A DNA stretch of 64,000 nt from Gnetum montanum (taxonomy: Eukaryota; Streptophyta; Gnetopsida; Gnetales; Gnetaceae), in the NCBI GenBank assembly GCA_015680685.1, contig MNCI01020717.1:517474-581473 (forward strand). Direction: 5' to 3'. The notes below the pieces were generated by a model. The model was not told the DNA's origin. It saw nothing but the letters and a program-made list of their open reading frames with translations, and did no database searches. Positions 9,630 to 21,520 of this stretch are shown here, piece by piece (the stretch's first letter is position 1; each line of letters opens with the position of its first letter). The position numbers and the translations under genes were made by a program.

Positions 9630-12600
9630 TTTAGAAAAAGGTAATATTATTGATAAAGCCTAGTTCTCGACATTGAAGTTGAACATTACTAGCAATAGAG
9701 CATTTCATACCGTAGCCAAATTCATTGTATCTAGGCGACATTTCCAAATAAAGAAGATAATCTCAAATAAGAGGATTTTCCACGCTTTTTGAAGGTGATG
9801 CTTAACACAATCATCTTGAAAGATACATTGAGGAAAATCAATAGAATGGTTAGGAAGGAAAACTTGGAGAGATTGACACCATTTCCAAATGTGTTGAGAG
9901 AATGAGCAATCCCAAAAGACATGTTGAAAAGAGTCATCCGCTTTACAAATGGGGCATTTAGGATGATCAATTCCTTAAAAAAGAAGCCTATGTCCGATAG
10001 GAAGACCTTGATGAACCAAGGACCAAAAAAAGAAACGGTGCTTAGGTTGGGCGTTGGAAGTCCAAATCCGACGAAAAATAGTATTTCATTGGTGGTCCTT
10101 AAGATGTAAACTCCAACGTCTATTTAGAGTGGAGAATTGAAAAACTTGCACATGAAACCAAGATTTGGCTTTAGAGATGTGTAAAGAGCGAAGAGGGGAA
10201 TTGTCAGACCAAAACCAATCATCATACCAAGGAGTATTAGTATGCAACTTATGCACAGCAAAGTTGGAAAGAACTTGCTCTATGTGTTGGTAAATGATAA
10301 TATCTTGTCTTTGAAACCCCCATTTTACTTTCGCATGTGTCCAAGAGAGGGTAGAAGAATCATTTCTAACAGTATATAATTGATCAATATGGTGGAGATT
10401 GTGGTTAGCAAAACGATCGGCCCTATGAGAAAATTCATCATAAAGACAACCTCCATTCTTTTTAAATATAGGGGACCACCAGATTGAGTGAGTCAACAGA
10501 GATTGCAAGCTTATCTGGGAAGGTTTCCATTGCAACAAACCTCTAAGTTGGCTCCAATGCCGCCAAATTTTCTTGAACCAGAAAGAACCTTTGATCTTCT
10601 GAGAGTCTTTACTAATGATCCAATTGCTCCAATGAGTGTTTTGCCATCTATGGTGAATAACAAGACAAGAGATATTATGCCTAAAAAGGATCTTCCAAGC
10701 GTCATCTCCTTCAATACACCGAGTCACCCATTTGGAGGCCAAGAGAATACTTTGGTGCTCAATAGAGGCAAGGCCTAAGCCCCCTTGTTCTTTACTTAAA
10801 GTGCAAGTGTCCCAAGCTACTCGATGAAAAGCTTTGTGATCATCCTTATCCCCCCAAAGGAAATTCCTAAGAATGTTGTTAATGCATTGAAAGGAAGATT
10901 TGGAAGGAGCCATAAAGGAAGAGTAATAGACATGAGTGGAGCTCAAAATATGATTAACTACGATAAATCTACCTGCAAGAGATAAGGGTTTAGAAGCCCA
11001 TTTCAAAGCTTTATGTTTCACCTTTTCCACCACATTGTTCCATATGGTAGTGGGAGTAGCAAATAAAGCAATAGGGATGCCTAAGAGGGTGAAATTATCA
11101 ATAGGAGATAGCCACTTGATATCAAAATGATAAGTCCAAGGAGGCCTAGGAGAGAAGCTAGATCAAATGGCTTGCATTTTGTTCCAATTGATCTTAGCTC
11201 CTGAGGCTCTATAGTAGATATCTATGCAGTGCAAGGCAGTGTTAAAATTATTATGGTCCTCGATCAAAGTGATAAAAGTATCATATGCAAACTGGTTGTA
11301 AACAAGATCTTGTCCTTGTTGTGGAAGAGAGATACCTCTTAGCCGCATAGATTCATTATGAGATCTAAGAATAGCTCCAAGAGCATCAACAGCTAGGATG
11401 ATAAGATAAGGGGCTAAAGGGCACCCTTGTCGAACTGATTTTTGAAGCTCAATGACCTTAGAGAAGGATCCATTAATGCAAATGACTAAAAAGGCCTCTA
11501 ACAAAACAAGATCGATATGTCTCTTGAAAACATTACCTAAGTTATGGTGTTTGACTATACTTTTTAAAAAGGACCAATCAAGCATATCATAAGCTTTAGC
11601 AAAATCAAGCTTAAGAAGAATGGCATTTTGATTAGTGGAAGAAGCCCAGTGCAAGCCCTTAATAGCAGTAACAATGTTGTCTAAAATATACCTGCCTTGA
11701 ACAAAACCGGTTTGCTCCTTGCTTATAAGATGAGGAAAAAAAGGTTTAAGTTTATTAGCTATAGCTTTGGCAACTATTTTATAGATAACATTTAAAAGAG
11801 TGATAGGGCACCAATTACTTATGCTCATACGATCTCCTGACTTAGGGAGAAGCTTAATAATACCAACATTAATCTGCTTACCAAAGGATCCTTCCCTAAG
11901 AGCTTCCTTATACATACTATAGATATTGTCTTGAAGAGTAGGCCAGAATTTCTTAAAAAATTCTGTGGGAAGGCCATCCATACCAGGAGCTTTACCATCG
12001 TGGAGTTGTTGAAGAGCATTACCAAGATCCTTTTTTGAAAGAAGAGAAGCATCACCAAAGATGGAGCGATTAAAAGGAGTAATTGCTCCTAAGCAAGTGT
12101 TAACTGCAATGGGGTAAATCGCCTCTTTTCGAAAAGTTCGAGAGTAGAACTCAAAGAAGGCCTGTAAAATGTCATCCTTGGAGGTGAAGATATTATCTTC
12201 GACTTGAATAGCTGGAATTTATGGGACGGGTTCCCCCCTTTGAGGAGATGAAAAAAGCCATTAGTAGCCTAGTCACCCATGCGAAGCTAAGAGAGACGAG
12301 TATGGAGGTGAGCACCTCTAGCTTTATAGTGATCCATTATACGTAGGTTCTCCTTGGCAAGTTTCAAATGACTAAAGTGAGCCTCAGTAGCTTCATCTTT
12401 ATTAATGGTATTTTGAAGTAAGGAGATTTCTTTATGAAGGTTGGACTTGTGAGAACTTAGTCGTGAAGCCACCAATTTACCTGCATGTTTGGAAAACTGT
12501 TGGAAGGGGGTACAAGCATTAGTCTACCAATCAATTCAACCATCTTCACCAAGGGGTTTAGGATGCAAATTCCATATTTGCATCAATAGAGAGAAAAGGG

Positions 12601-13400
12601 AGTTACTATGAAGAAAGGAAGTGTTAAAAATATAAAGATTGTTAGAAGAGTAGGAGTTCCCAGAGTGGGAAAGAGACCAATGAATAGGATAATGATATGA
12701 CAAAACCTGCATATAATCTGCTTGGACAGGGGCACCATTGGTAGAAGTAAAATGAATAAGGAGTAGATAGATAAACCCAATCCAACTGAGAAGAGATGTA
12801 GGAAACACCATGTCTAGCGTTACTCCACGTAAACCAGTTAGAAGTACTAGAAGAGGAATAGTTTTCATTAGCTTCTTGCAACTTTAATTGACATTTCAAC
12901 GAGAGCCACTCAGAAAGCTCATTGTTATCTAAACCACCTCTTTGTCCTCCTAATTTATCCTTTGGATGCTCAGTCATGTTAAAGTCCCCTGCAATAATCC
13001 ATTTAGCTTTGGGTAAGTTGTGTCTGAGTCAATTCCATAAGAGCTTTCAATCAGTTGAGTGACAAGGAGCATAAATGGAGACAATCCCTAAGATCTCATT
13101 AGTGTACCGTAATCGAACCCAACTATAATGCCCTAAATTATCACAACCGTAATCAAGAACAGACTCCTGCCACTTATTATGGAGAAAAATTATAACGCCC
13201 CCTTTACCATGTTCATGGTGAGTAGAAACATAAGAACTATTGGGAAAAATGCTTTGGCAGCAAAATTGAAGATTAAATCCTTGGATTTTAACTTCTTGAA
13301 GACAAACAACATCAAAGGAATGTCTCCGAATATAATCTCGAACTATATATCATCTACGAGGGTCTAAGAGACCCCTAACATTCCATGAATAACACTTCAT
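9630..13400 (-). pseudogene. LINE ORF2: endonuclease-reverse transcriptase, broken
   Basis: It starts MKCYSWNVRGLLD at 13400, with the ATG overlapping the ORF1 stop. Endonuclease motifs follow: LQEVKIQ, YAPCHST and AGDFNM; the usual SDH active-site motif reads SYH near 12700. RT blocks sit in 11163-11981 (LLPKSGD, GRYILDN, LDFAKAYD, RQGCPLAPY). The catalytic FADD reads FAYD at 11280-11291, so one metal-binding Asp is lost. The distal part (10086-11033) and a zinc-binding motif (KCPICKADDSFQHVFWDC, near 9930) are recognisable. There are several stops, a frame change near 12740 and a return to the first frame before 11981. Dead enzyme. Confidence 0.93.
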
Positions 13401-14578
13401 TGGGTTTGTGTAGAAGAAGGAGGATCTTTCTCAACCACCAATGCCTTAAAAGAATTCCTAGATTCAAAGTTGTTAACTAGAGGATGCCGAGCACTTGTTC
13501 TTTTATTAATGGACTGGCTAGCACCAGTCGATGATCGATGCCGTTTAGGGAAAGCACTAAAGATAGGGTTATCTCGTGTGACTGAGGCATAAGATTTCGG
13601 GGTAACATTCTCCCAGCCACTAGTAGCATCTCTTGGGGCCCCTTCATGGTTAAGAGGAGTCTTAGTGGCATCAGTATCCTCGACTCTCATATCTTCCATG
13701 TCGGACACCTTAGAATCCGAAGAAGGAGATTTAGTTGAGTGAACCTCGATAGTATCCTTGCCTATGTCCTGAGATATGTTTTGATTTTTTAGTTCTTCAC
13801 TAACTTGTTCTGCTAAAATTCGCTCAGCTTCAAGCTTAGCTAGTAACTTTGGACATTGAGCTTTACGGTGGTTCAGATTGAGACAGTAGTAACAACGGTT
13901 AGGAAGTGTAAGATATGAAATTTTTTGAACAAAAGTCTTTCCTTTCACATTAACTTCCAATGAATCAGGACATGGATTTTGCATATCTATTTTAACGCAC
14001 ACTCTTCGAGTTGGTCGTGGACGGAAACCTGAAAAGGCTTCCATACCGATGACTTCCCCAACTTGTGGAACAAGGATATCAACATGGGGAGAAAAATGAG
14101 GAGGGAGTCCTGGAAATTCAATCCAGATCGGCAAAATACTTTTGTTTGCTTTTTCAGGATCGAAATCCTCCTTCCAAGATTGAAGGACTAAAAATGATCC
14201 ATAAACATCCCAAATTGACTGTTGTTTCACGAACTCTACCATCGCCTTAGTTTCAAAAGCGAACAGAAAAAAGCCTCTCGTAAGATTGGAAGCTAGGGTT
14301 ATTCTAATATTACGGGGTTCCCAAAATTTTTTAATCCAATCCTGGAACATTGAGGCAGGAGGAATCCTACCAGTGAAGAAGCCAATTATGTAAAGGTGAG
14401 TAAATGTTTGCACGGTTTGGTCAAAGATGTCTTTAGGGAAATCAAAACGTAAAATAGAATCATTAGCATCCATGTTGGTGGAGCTATCAGTAGGTGGTGA
14501 GTCAATGTTGGAGGATTCCATTAATTTACGTTTTTTTTCTCCAACATCCAAGTAAGAAGACAAAACAGATTGGGTCAT
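13397..14578 (-). CDS. LINE ORF1 protein, DUF4283 and zinc knuckle, intact frame
   Basis: 393 residues with no internal stop. Residues about 50-215 match the DUF4283 fold of plant L1 ORF1 proteins (SMFQDWIKKFW, GFFLFAFET, PIWIEFPGLPPHF). A CCHC zinc knuckle follows at Cys229, Cys232, His237 and Cys242. The tail is Ser/Thr/Lys-rich. These proteins bind the LINE RNA as a ribonucleoprotein with ORF2. The frame is preserved although ORF2 is ruined. Its TGA overlaps the ORF2 ATG (ATGA at 13400-13397). Confidence 0.93.
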   Translation of the reverse strand: MTQSVLSSYLDVGEKKRKLMESSNIDSPPTDSSTNMDANDSILRFDFPKDIFDQTVQTFTHLYIIGFFTGRIPPASMFQDWIKKFWEPRNIRITLASNLTRGFFLFAFETKAMVEFVKQQSIWDVYGSFLVLQSWKEDFDPEKANKSILPIWIEFPGLPPHFSPHVDILVPQVGEVIGMEAFSGFRPRPTRRVCVKIDMQNPCPDSLEVNVKGKTFVQKISYLTLPNRCYYCLNLNHRKAQCPKLLAKLEAERILAEQVSEELKNQNISQDIGKDTIEVHSTKSPSSDSKVSDMEDMRVEDTDATKTPLNHEGAPRDATSGWENVTPKSYASVTRDNPIFSAFPKRHRSSTGASQSINKRTSARHPLVNNFESRNSFKALVVEKDPPSSTQTQ

Positions 14579-15088
14579 GCAGACCCATTGGGCCTAACCC
14601 TAGCTAATTTAGAAAATCAAAATAGAGAAAATTTTAAAAAAAGAAAGAAACAAAACACAATGGAACAAACTCACCTGGTGCTTATTGACGTAGGCACTGT
14701 AGAAGGCGAAAGGTCCCACGTGCAATGCAGCAAAACCCCATTCAGCGCTTACTGGTTTGGGGCCCAGAATGCATCAACACAAGGAGTAGTCAGAAACCAT
14801 CGTCGATTCTTCTTTTTTTATATGAGTCACGGGCTCAGTAAAACATGAAATCAAGATCAGGCGATGTTGCGAAGGTGGGCCTTCAGATCTGCCCATCTAA
14901 AAGTTTGACCCGAGTCTCTCAAATCATAGTGCTGTTGACATCAAACGGAAGTGCTCTGCGGAATCACTTAATCTCTGTTCTTCCCTTCATCATAGTCCTG
15001 CCAGAGCTCAAACCCACGGCAACACACACGATTTTTCTTCAACTACGTTTTTCAGAAAGGATTTCCTTGAATGCAATGGTACTCATCC

Positions 15089-15101
15089 AGTGTACGATCT
15101 T
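15089..15101 (+). repeat. Right target-site duplication of the LINE
   Basis: AGTGTACGATCTT, exact copy of 9487-9499; marks the 5' end of the minus-strand LINE at 15088. Confidence 0.9.
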
Positions 15102-15112
15102 AGTATATGTAT

Positions 15113-15136
15113 ATGTGTGTGTGTGTGTGTGTGTGT
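15113..15136 (+). repeat. TG dinucleotide microsatellite
   Basis: About 12 TG units, in the 67-base piece of original flank left between the LINE and the Gypsy element. Confidence 0.95.
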
Positions 15137-15168
15137 ATGGAAGCTTAACATAGTTGTAATATAGTTAC

Positions 15169-15173
15169 ACTTC
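15169..15173 (+). repeat. Left 5-base target-site duplication of the Gypsy element
   Basis: ACTTC directly before the left LTR, matching 24743-24747. Confidence 0.85.
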
Positions 15174-16891
15174 TGTAATGATTGAAGATGTCTGTGGGTG
15201 GAATCAGCAAGGGGTTCGCAAACACAACCTAACCTCACCTCTATAAGAGAGCTTGTTAGAAATAGAGGCAAAGCATCCTAAATGGTCTTGTCAATTAAAT
15301 AGGGACTTTGCCTGTTGCAACCAGGGTGGTGGATGCAACTGGGAGTAACGTAGTTAGTTGAGATGCAAATGCAAATGACACAAAACAATGCTAAGTGTTC
15401 TAGCAGTCTTTTGCAGTGTTAAGTTTAAAGAGTAGTCATAGAATGGGGGCAAGCATAATCAAGAATTTTAGTTGAAACAAGGGTGCCAACCTACAGAGAC
15501 TACTTCTCGAACGTAGTCACAATGTGACAATGCATGAAAAATGTGAAAAATGCAAAGAAAATGTAGAAAATGCAAGAGAGAGAATTAGAACACCACCCCA
15601 GATGGGGTAGAGCATAGTTAGCTCCAAAAGGGGTTTAGAAGGTACACGATGTATAATAGGCATAGTGGAGAGCATAGTCATAGTTTTGATGGTGTCGAGT
15701 CATGAAGTTTAGTGCTCACCGTGGTGTCTGTGCTTGCCAAGTTGGCCACCACGATGTACCATTGGTTATGGTATCCTACAGGGCTACAATGGGCTATGGA
15801 ACGCAACTCTGCCTCTTTGTCAATGCCTCTGGGTCTCATTCACCCAAAATGCTAAGTGCCAAATGCTAAAATGCCAAACTTGCCAACCCCTAAAATGTTG
15901 GGGCACTAGGGTATTTATAGGGCTAGGGTTAGCCCAAAATGTGAATCAAGTGCCATGTGGCAGTGTGGTAGTTAAGACTATGCTATGAGGTATTTGAGAC
16001 TATGCTAACGCCAACTACACTAACACAAACTATGCCCTCACTACAACAAACAATTTTAGGCTAGGTCATACTCTGACGGAGTCTATGAGGTCACGAGATT
16101 GTGACTACACTATCAACTGCTCGTGTAAGTGCCAAGGAGACCACAATGTACCTAAGAAAATGCCAACACATGCCAAAAATGTAACTTTTGGAGACTACAC
16201 TCTGGGACTACATTATCCACTACATGGAGTGGGGTTGAGCATAGTAACAATTTCAAGGAGAAGGGGGATGCAAAAAGGATACAAATGCTTGCCGAAGGTG
16301 CATTGGAGTTGAGGTGAATGCTGGTGCTACATTGTGGAGGCCTTTAGGGTTATTTTGCATGTCTACGCTCAACTACACTCTAGATTGAGTGAGAGTGTAG
16401 TCCTAGACTTAGAAAAAATTTGGTAAAATGTGGTTAAGTGTTGACTATGCTCTAGGGGAGGTTGACTACGCTCCCAACTAGGGGTGAGCGTAGTCACGGC
16501 ACTTAGAGAAATTCCTACCTAATCTAGCTTTAGAGCTAACTAAGTTGACTATGCTCTAGAGCATAGTCCGGAGCGTAGTCCTGATAGTTAGAGAAAATAT
16601 GCAAAATTGGTGTTCTGTGCTAACTACGCTTTGGAGTGTAGTCCTAGCAATGGAGAGTGTAGTCTTGTCACTTAGAAAAATCTGCAGCAAGTGTCATCAT
16701 TCTAACACTTAGAAAAATCTTGCAAAACTAGTGGTTGTGTGCTGACTATGCTAGCTACACTATGGAGTGTAGTCTCAGCAATGGAGAGCATAGTCTCAAC
16801 ACTTAGAAAAATTTTCGAAAAGTGTCATTGTTTCAACACTTAGCCAAATTTGTAGTTGAGAAGCGATAGCCCGAATTTTTGTGGTGTTTCA
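15174..16891 (-). repeat. Left (3') LTR of the Gypsy element
   Basis: 1718 bases. On the minus strand it begins TGAAACACCAC and ends TTACA. A TATAAATA on the minus strand at 15912-15919 is the promoter TATA. The region upstream of it (U3, to 16891) is full of copies of GAGYRTAGTC and its complement, including a perfect 22-base palindrome at 16547-16568. Confidence 0.92.
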
Positions 16892-16912
16892 TTGACCCCT
16901 CTTTATTAACAT
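16892..16912 (-). other. Polypurine tract
   Basis: On the minus strand, AATAAAGAGGGG followed by TCAAT lies directly before the 3' LTR start. This is the expected place for plus-strand priming. Confidence 0.6.
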
Positions 16913-18039
16913 TTGGAGGAATGACACAAGAGATGTTGACAAAGAATAGCAAAACACCATAACAGATATGGCACCAACATCACTCATCAGTACCTAATCA
17001 GGTGTCATTTCACCATGCTCAAGAGTGCTATGGGTAGGGGTATGTTGAGGGCAAAGGGTGTAGACAATGTATTAGGGAGATGAAATTCAAATAGGGGAGA
17101 TGAAATGCAAACAATGTACTATGATGCAGATGCGGAGTCAACACGGCTGATAATGACCATGGCACTAGGGTGACTTGCCCTTGAAATGGTTGACCTCTCG
17201 TCAAAGTGCTCATGAGAGAGTCAGTGTGGATTCAAGGTTGGGCCAGTTGCAAAATTGCAACATGCTTAGATTTCCTGGGGATGTGCATCTCCTTGTTCTC
17301 TTTTATTTTTTATTTTTTAATTTTTTTCCTTTTTCTTTGCTTTTTCCTGCAAGGCAAACCTACGTTTGGTTCTGCACATTGCTAAATATTAGCTATAAGG
17401 TGTTGGCCATTGAGTGGATTGTGTGCCACCTAATAGGCTTTGCTTTGATGCAACTGCATTGCATCTGTAAGACAGGTGTTTCCTTCCTAGGATGATTTTT
17501 GTTACATTAGCTTAGGGTTTGACCAGCCAACAGAGGCTCCCCACAGAATAAGTTGTGTTACATCTACCTTGGGTTCTACAGTTGACGTGAAGAAAATGCC
17601 ATATGGTCATAGTGCGTATGCATTAGAGGGGTTTGTGATCTTAATAAGGTGGGGGAATGCAAGAAATGCAAGAGGGTATTGGGATGCAGGATGGATGTAT
17701 GTAGGCTATAACAAGATAAGAGGGATGTGCACTCTTAAGAGGCTTAGCTAGTCTAATCATGCATATCAGAGTGATGTGGCAACTTGCCACTGCCATGAGA
17801 TGTGTCTATGTACAATCACCTCTAAGGCTTTGTCCTGAAAACACAGCTCCAAGAAGATAAGAAAGTTATAGAACATGAAATGCAAATCAAAAGCTAGCTA
17901 TGAAGATGTTGCAAATGCATCAAAGGGTGAACTAGTTGCAAGTACTTAGGAAGCTAGTGAAAGTGCTGAGGGTGATAATGTTGCAAGTGCTCCAAAAGTT
18001 ATGCTAGTGGCAAGTGCTCCAAAAGATTAGCAAAATGTC
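16913..18039. other. Gypsy interior without coding signal
   Basis: The expected place for pol in a complete element. I see only short frames, a T-rich tract (about 17295-17350) and no RT or integrase motif on either strand. Confidence 0.5.
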
Positions 18040-18320
18040 AATTTAAGGTCCTGGTAGATCGTGAACCCAGTTTAAAGTCCTAGAAGACTATGGGATGCTA
18101 ATTTATAGTCCTAATAGACTGTTGTGTGCCAATTTAATATCATAGCAAATAAGCTACTGTGCTAGTTTAACGTCATAACCCAAGGATGACTTGTACCAAT
18201 TTAACATCATAGTGGAGAAGTTACGCCAGTTTAAGCATCATGGCAGATGAGCAGTGCTAGTTTAAGTGTCGTGGTAGATGAGCGGTGCCAATTTAAGCAT
18301 CGTGGCAGATGAATGCTTAC
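18040..18320 (-). repeat. Tandem array 1, unit about 31 bases
   Basis: About nine diverged units, each starting ARTTTAAG or AATTTAAC on the plus strand and ending near GGTGCC. Sense-strand position: downstream of the protease remnant. Confidence 0.85.
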
Positions 18321-18470
18321 CTTGCTTTAGCGAAGTACGATGCTACATGCATAACCATGTTGTGTGCGCGCAAAATCCTGCAAAAATCAACTAGAGAAAC
18401 AACATCAAGTGGCACCTATTTCAACAAAGTTAATATGCATAAATGTAGGGAAAGAAATGCAAAAAGAAAT

Positions 18471-18755
18471 AATTTTAGGCCATTCTGGGCCACAGCAGTA
18501 GTTTAAGGCCATTATGGACCCCATGTGTTACTAGTTGTGGGCTAGTTCAGGCCATGATGATAGTTTTGGACTATTGCAAGCCATGCGTTGCTAGGTCAAG
18601 GCCATTTTGGGCTGCTACAGGGGGTTTGATAGTTTTAGGGCCATTCTGAGCCAAGCATTACCAGTTTTAGGGCCATGCTGGGCTGGAGGTGCTAATTTAA
18701 GGCCATGGTAGGCTGTGTGTTGCCAATTTAAGGTCATGGTGGGCCATGTGTTGTT
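18471..18755 (-). repeat. Tandem array 2, related 31-base unit
   Basis: About nine units starting AGTTTTAGGGCC or AATTTAAGGCC on the plus strand and containing GGCCAT and TGGGC. It shares the AATTTAAG start, period and trailing GTTGCC with array 1, so the two look like diverged branches of one array. Confidence 0.75.
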
Positions 18756-19199
18756 TTGTGATTTTAATGTTTATGATTTTTATGATTTTTGATGTTTTTC
18801 AAATGTACTGCATAAGCTAAGTGGATAAATGCATAAATAAAGAAAAAATGCTTAAACAAGGTGAGATGATGCATAAACTAAGCAAGCAAGCTAAATGTAA
18901 ATGTGTACGCTAATGCAATGCAAACGAAAGTAAAAAATGTGTGGCATGTGGCAATAAAGGATAGGGAGGTGGCTATTGCATTTCGGGCCAAGGAGGCACC
19001 TTAGTCATGCAGTTGTTTCCTAATTAGGTGTGGATTAGGGGGCATGTAGGGCCTAGGATCCTCTAGGAGGTTGTTAGCTTCAAGCATTCATTCAGGTATG
19101 TTAGCCTTAGTTATTTCATTGTCTATTGTAGGTTTATCACCAAGAAATTCCACCTCTAACACTTATCCCATGTCTATGTTGTGGATGGCCAGAGGGGAG
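18756..19199. other. Gypsy interior between array 2 and protease remnant
   Basis: Short A-rich spacer and non-coding sequence; nothing recognised. Confidence 0.4.
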
Positions 19200-19536
19200 G
19201 CGTTATCACCATGAATGATAACTTGACCACCTTTGTAGGGAAGGTGGATTACTTGATGGATGGGAGAGGAGATAGCTTGTAGTTGAGCTAGCCAAGGCTT
19301 GGCTAAGATTAGGTTGAAGCCTGACATTTTCTCGATAATGATGAATTCTACGAAGGTGGGGAACTACTCCCCTGCCACGAAGGTTATGTTTATCATAACC
19401 CTTACGATGACGTGTGATCCATTGAAGGATTTTAGGCACAGGATTTTTGTTGGCCTAATCTTGTTTGTTAGGCCTAGCTTGTTAATGATGGTGTATGGAA
19501 CTACGTTTGTTGCTATACTATCATTGATGTGCACCC
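19200..19536 (-). pseudogene. Gypsy aspartic protease remnant
   Basis: The minus strand reads INDSIATNVVPYTIINKLGL, then LCLKSFNGSHVIV, LILAKPWLAQ and PYKGGQVIIHGDN. This is the block order of plant Gypsy retropepsins (active-site D-x-G-S, then a LGRPWL-type flap partner). The catalytic D-x-G reads D-S-I and at least one in-frame stop interrupts it. It processed the Gag polyprotein when active. Confidence 0.7.
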
Positions 19537-20317
19537 TGCAAATGGTACACTATCCAACATCTATGCTAATAGATAGTGGAGCAATTGTAACCTCTCCTTA
19601 TTTGGGGTTGATCTTGACTGCATTTTCACAAAATGCTAGGAATGTTGGACTCAACTCTTATGGTTTTGGGGGCAACATCACTGCATGGATGGCGCTCTCA
19701 TTTGTAGGGATGTCCTTTGTAATAGGAATGGAGGCCAACACCCATGCTAGTGCTTGGCAATGAGCAAATGAGGTCATGACCAGGTCATACAAGCTTAGTG
19801 TTGTATTTTTTTCTTGAGTGTTTGTTTCACCTAGGCTAATGCATCTGCAAAGTCCATGTCATTGGCCATTGTGTTGGCCTTGACCTCCTCCATGCAGCTT
19901 GAGAGATGGATCTCTTGCTGAGGGGACTTGGGCTTGATTTTCTTGGCCTTCTTGGGGGCTTTAGTGCTTGGTTGTGATGTGTTGGTTATGGCCTTCACTT
20001 TGGCCATGGGGACTATAGGGGTAGGGACTAGCTTTAGCAGACCAAGTGCTCTTTGATCTCGTTGTTTCCTAGCCATCTAGTTTGCAAGGCACTTCCTTAG
20101 CCTCTTGCATTGCCATTGTATGGGTCTACTTGTGTTGTTGGTAGGGTCAACCCTTAGAGGAGAAGGGACCAATACATTGCCCACTATTGGGCTTTGGGGA
20201 GGTGTGGGGCTAGCATGTTGTTACACCCTTATTACAAATGGTTGTTTAGTAGTTGCAGGGCTAGCATGTTTTGGCACCTTGATGATAAAGGATTGTTTGG
20301 CAGTTGTTGTTGTGATA

Positions 20318-20600
20318 TGCCAATTTAACATCGTAGCAGATAATTGTTGCCAGTTTAATGTCTTAGTGGACGGAGGCTACCATTTTAATATCTTAGCAAA
20401 AAAAGGTTGCTAGTTTAACATCTTAGTGGATGAAGGACTAACTCGTTATGGCACCTTAACAACAAATGGCGGTCTAGTGATCATTTTTATGGTATGCTAG
20501 TTTAATGTCATAGTAGATAGATGGTTTGTATGTCAGTTTAACATCGTAGTGGATGGTTGCTGCTAGTTTAATGTCTTAGTGGATGATTGTACTGGGACCT
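20318..20600 (-). repeat. Tandem array 3, same 31-base family
   Basis: Units such as CCAGTTTAATGTCTTAGTGG on the plus strand at roughly 30-base spacing, interrupted once near 20430-20490. Same skeleton as array 1 but on the other side of the protease remnant. Confidence 0.75.
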
Positions 20601-21520
20601 TGACCACAAAGGATGTTGTGGGTGCTTGAGATGGCACTTTGATAACAAAGGGAGGCCTCTTGCCCGTGGAGGCCGAGGGAACCTTTGCACTACTAGGAGG
20701 TACACAGATCACAAAAGGTTACTTCATTGGTGCTGAATTACCACCCATGCTGATGGTGTTGATGACATAGGTGACGACGTTTGTGTTGGACTAGTTTGTT
20801 GCGTCAAGCACCAATTCTTTCCTATCTATCATTCTTTGCAAATCATCCTACAAAGCCTGACAAAAGTCCATGCTAAGACTAGACATTCGGTGATAGTGAC
20901 AAAATTAGTCTAATATGAAGTGTTCAGGGATCAGGGGCTTGTTTGGTACTACTAAGGTAGGGTTCCTCAGTAGCTCGCAGTACTTGTCGTGTCATTGGTG
21001 GGAATTCTCTGATACTTGTTTGTATTAAAATTTCCCAACTTTCAGGAGTTATTCTAGAAGGTTTCATTGGCAACAATGTATACTTTGAGCAACCCTTGCA
21101 CTCAAAGTTGGACCTTGAAGTGCTTGTGTTGTGGTCCTTACCGATGTGGTTGGGTTGGTTGCTTGGGTGCCAGAGTTGGTGGCTTTGTGTGTCGAGGCTT
21201 TGGGCTTCTTAGCCATTAGCCTATGGTTGGTTACTTTTGTGTCTGTGGCTACCATTTCCATTGTTATGTTTTACTTGTGCACATGCTAGTTTCTATAGGC
21301 CACATAGGCTAGGTCATTACTAGCTTGTGCTGCCTCTTCTATGCACTTCATTTGGGAAAATGCTTGGCTGAGAGACTAGGTAGTATAGTTTTGATTTGAT
21401 AAAGTCATTAATTGCATTCTTGAAGATGGCCAAAAGGTACATCTCTACTATTGGCTCTCATATCTCTTGTAACAAGGCACTCTAGCATTAGATAAACTTA
21501 GGCATAGGCTCTAGGAGTCC
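20601..21520 (-). other. Probable C-terminal gag region, heavily decayed
   Basis: Minus-strand frames continue from gag with many stops and no zinc knuckle that I can recognise. A Lys-rich minus-strand stretch at 19831-20076, between array 3 and the protease, may belong to the same polyprotein. Confidence 0.35.

Larger units (their letters stand above)
9500..15088 (-). mobile_element. Complete L1-type LINE with target-site duplications
   Basis: The boundaries are fixed by a 13-base direct repeat on both sides and by the T run at 9498-9507 (the poly(A) tail). In sense order: 5' UTR of about 510 bases (15088-14579), ORF1 (14578-13397), ORF2 (13400 to about 9630), then a 3' UTR with a 26-base tandem repeat and a C-rich end. 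About 5.6 kb is a normal size for a full plant L1. It inserted immediately upstream of the PPR promoter, in the same transcriptional direction. Confidence 0.95.

Noticed and set aside
15083-15271. Small frame over the TG microsatellite
   Set aside because: Low-complexity His/Thr repeat created by the dinucleotide run.
18040-18755. CRISPR-like regular repeats
   Set aside because: The units are contiguous and diverged, without unique spacers, and lie inside a plant retrotransposon.
19299-19763. 154-codon plus-strand frame
   Set aside because: Opposite strand to the Gypsy protease remnant; no motif; a shadow of it.
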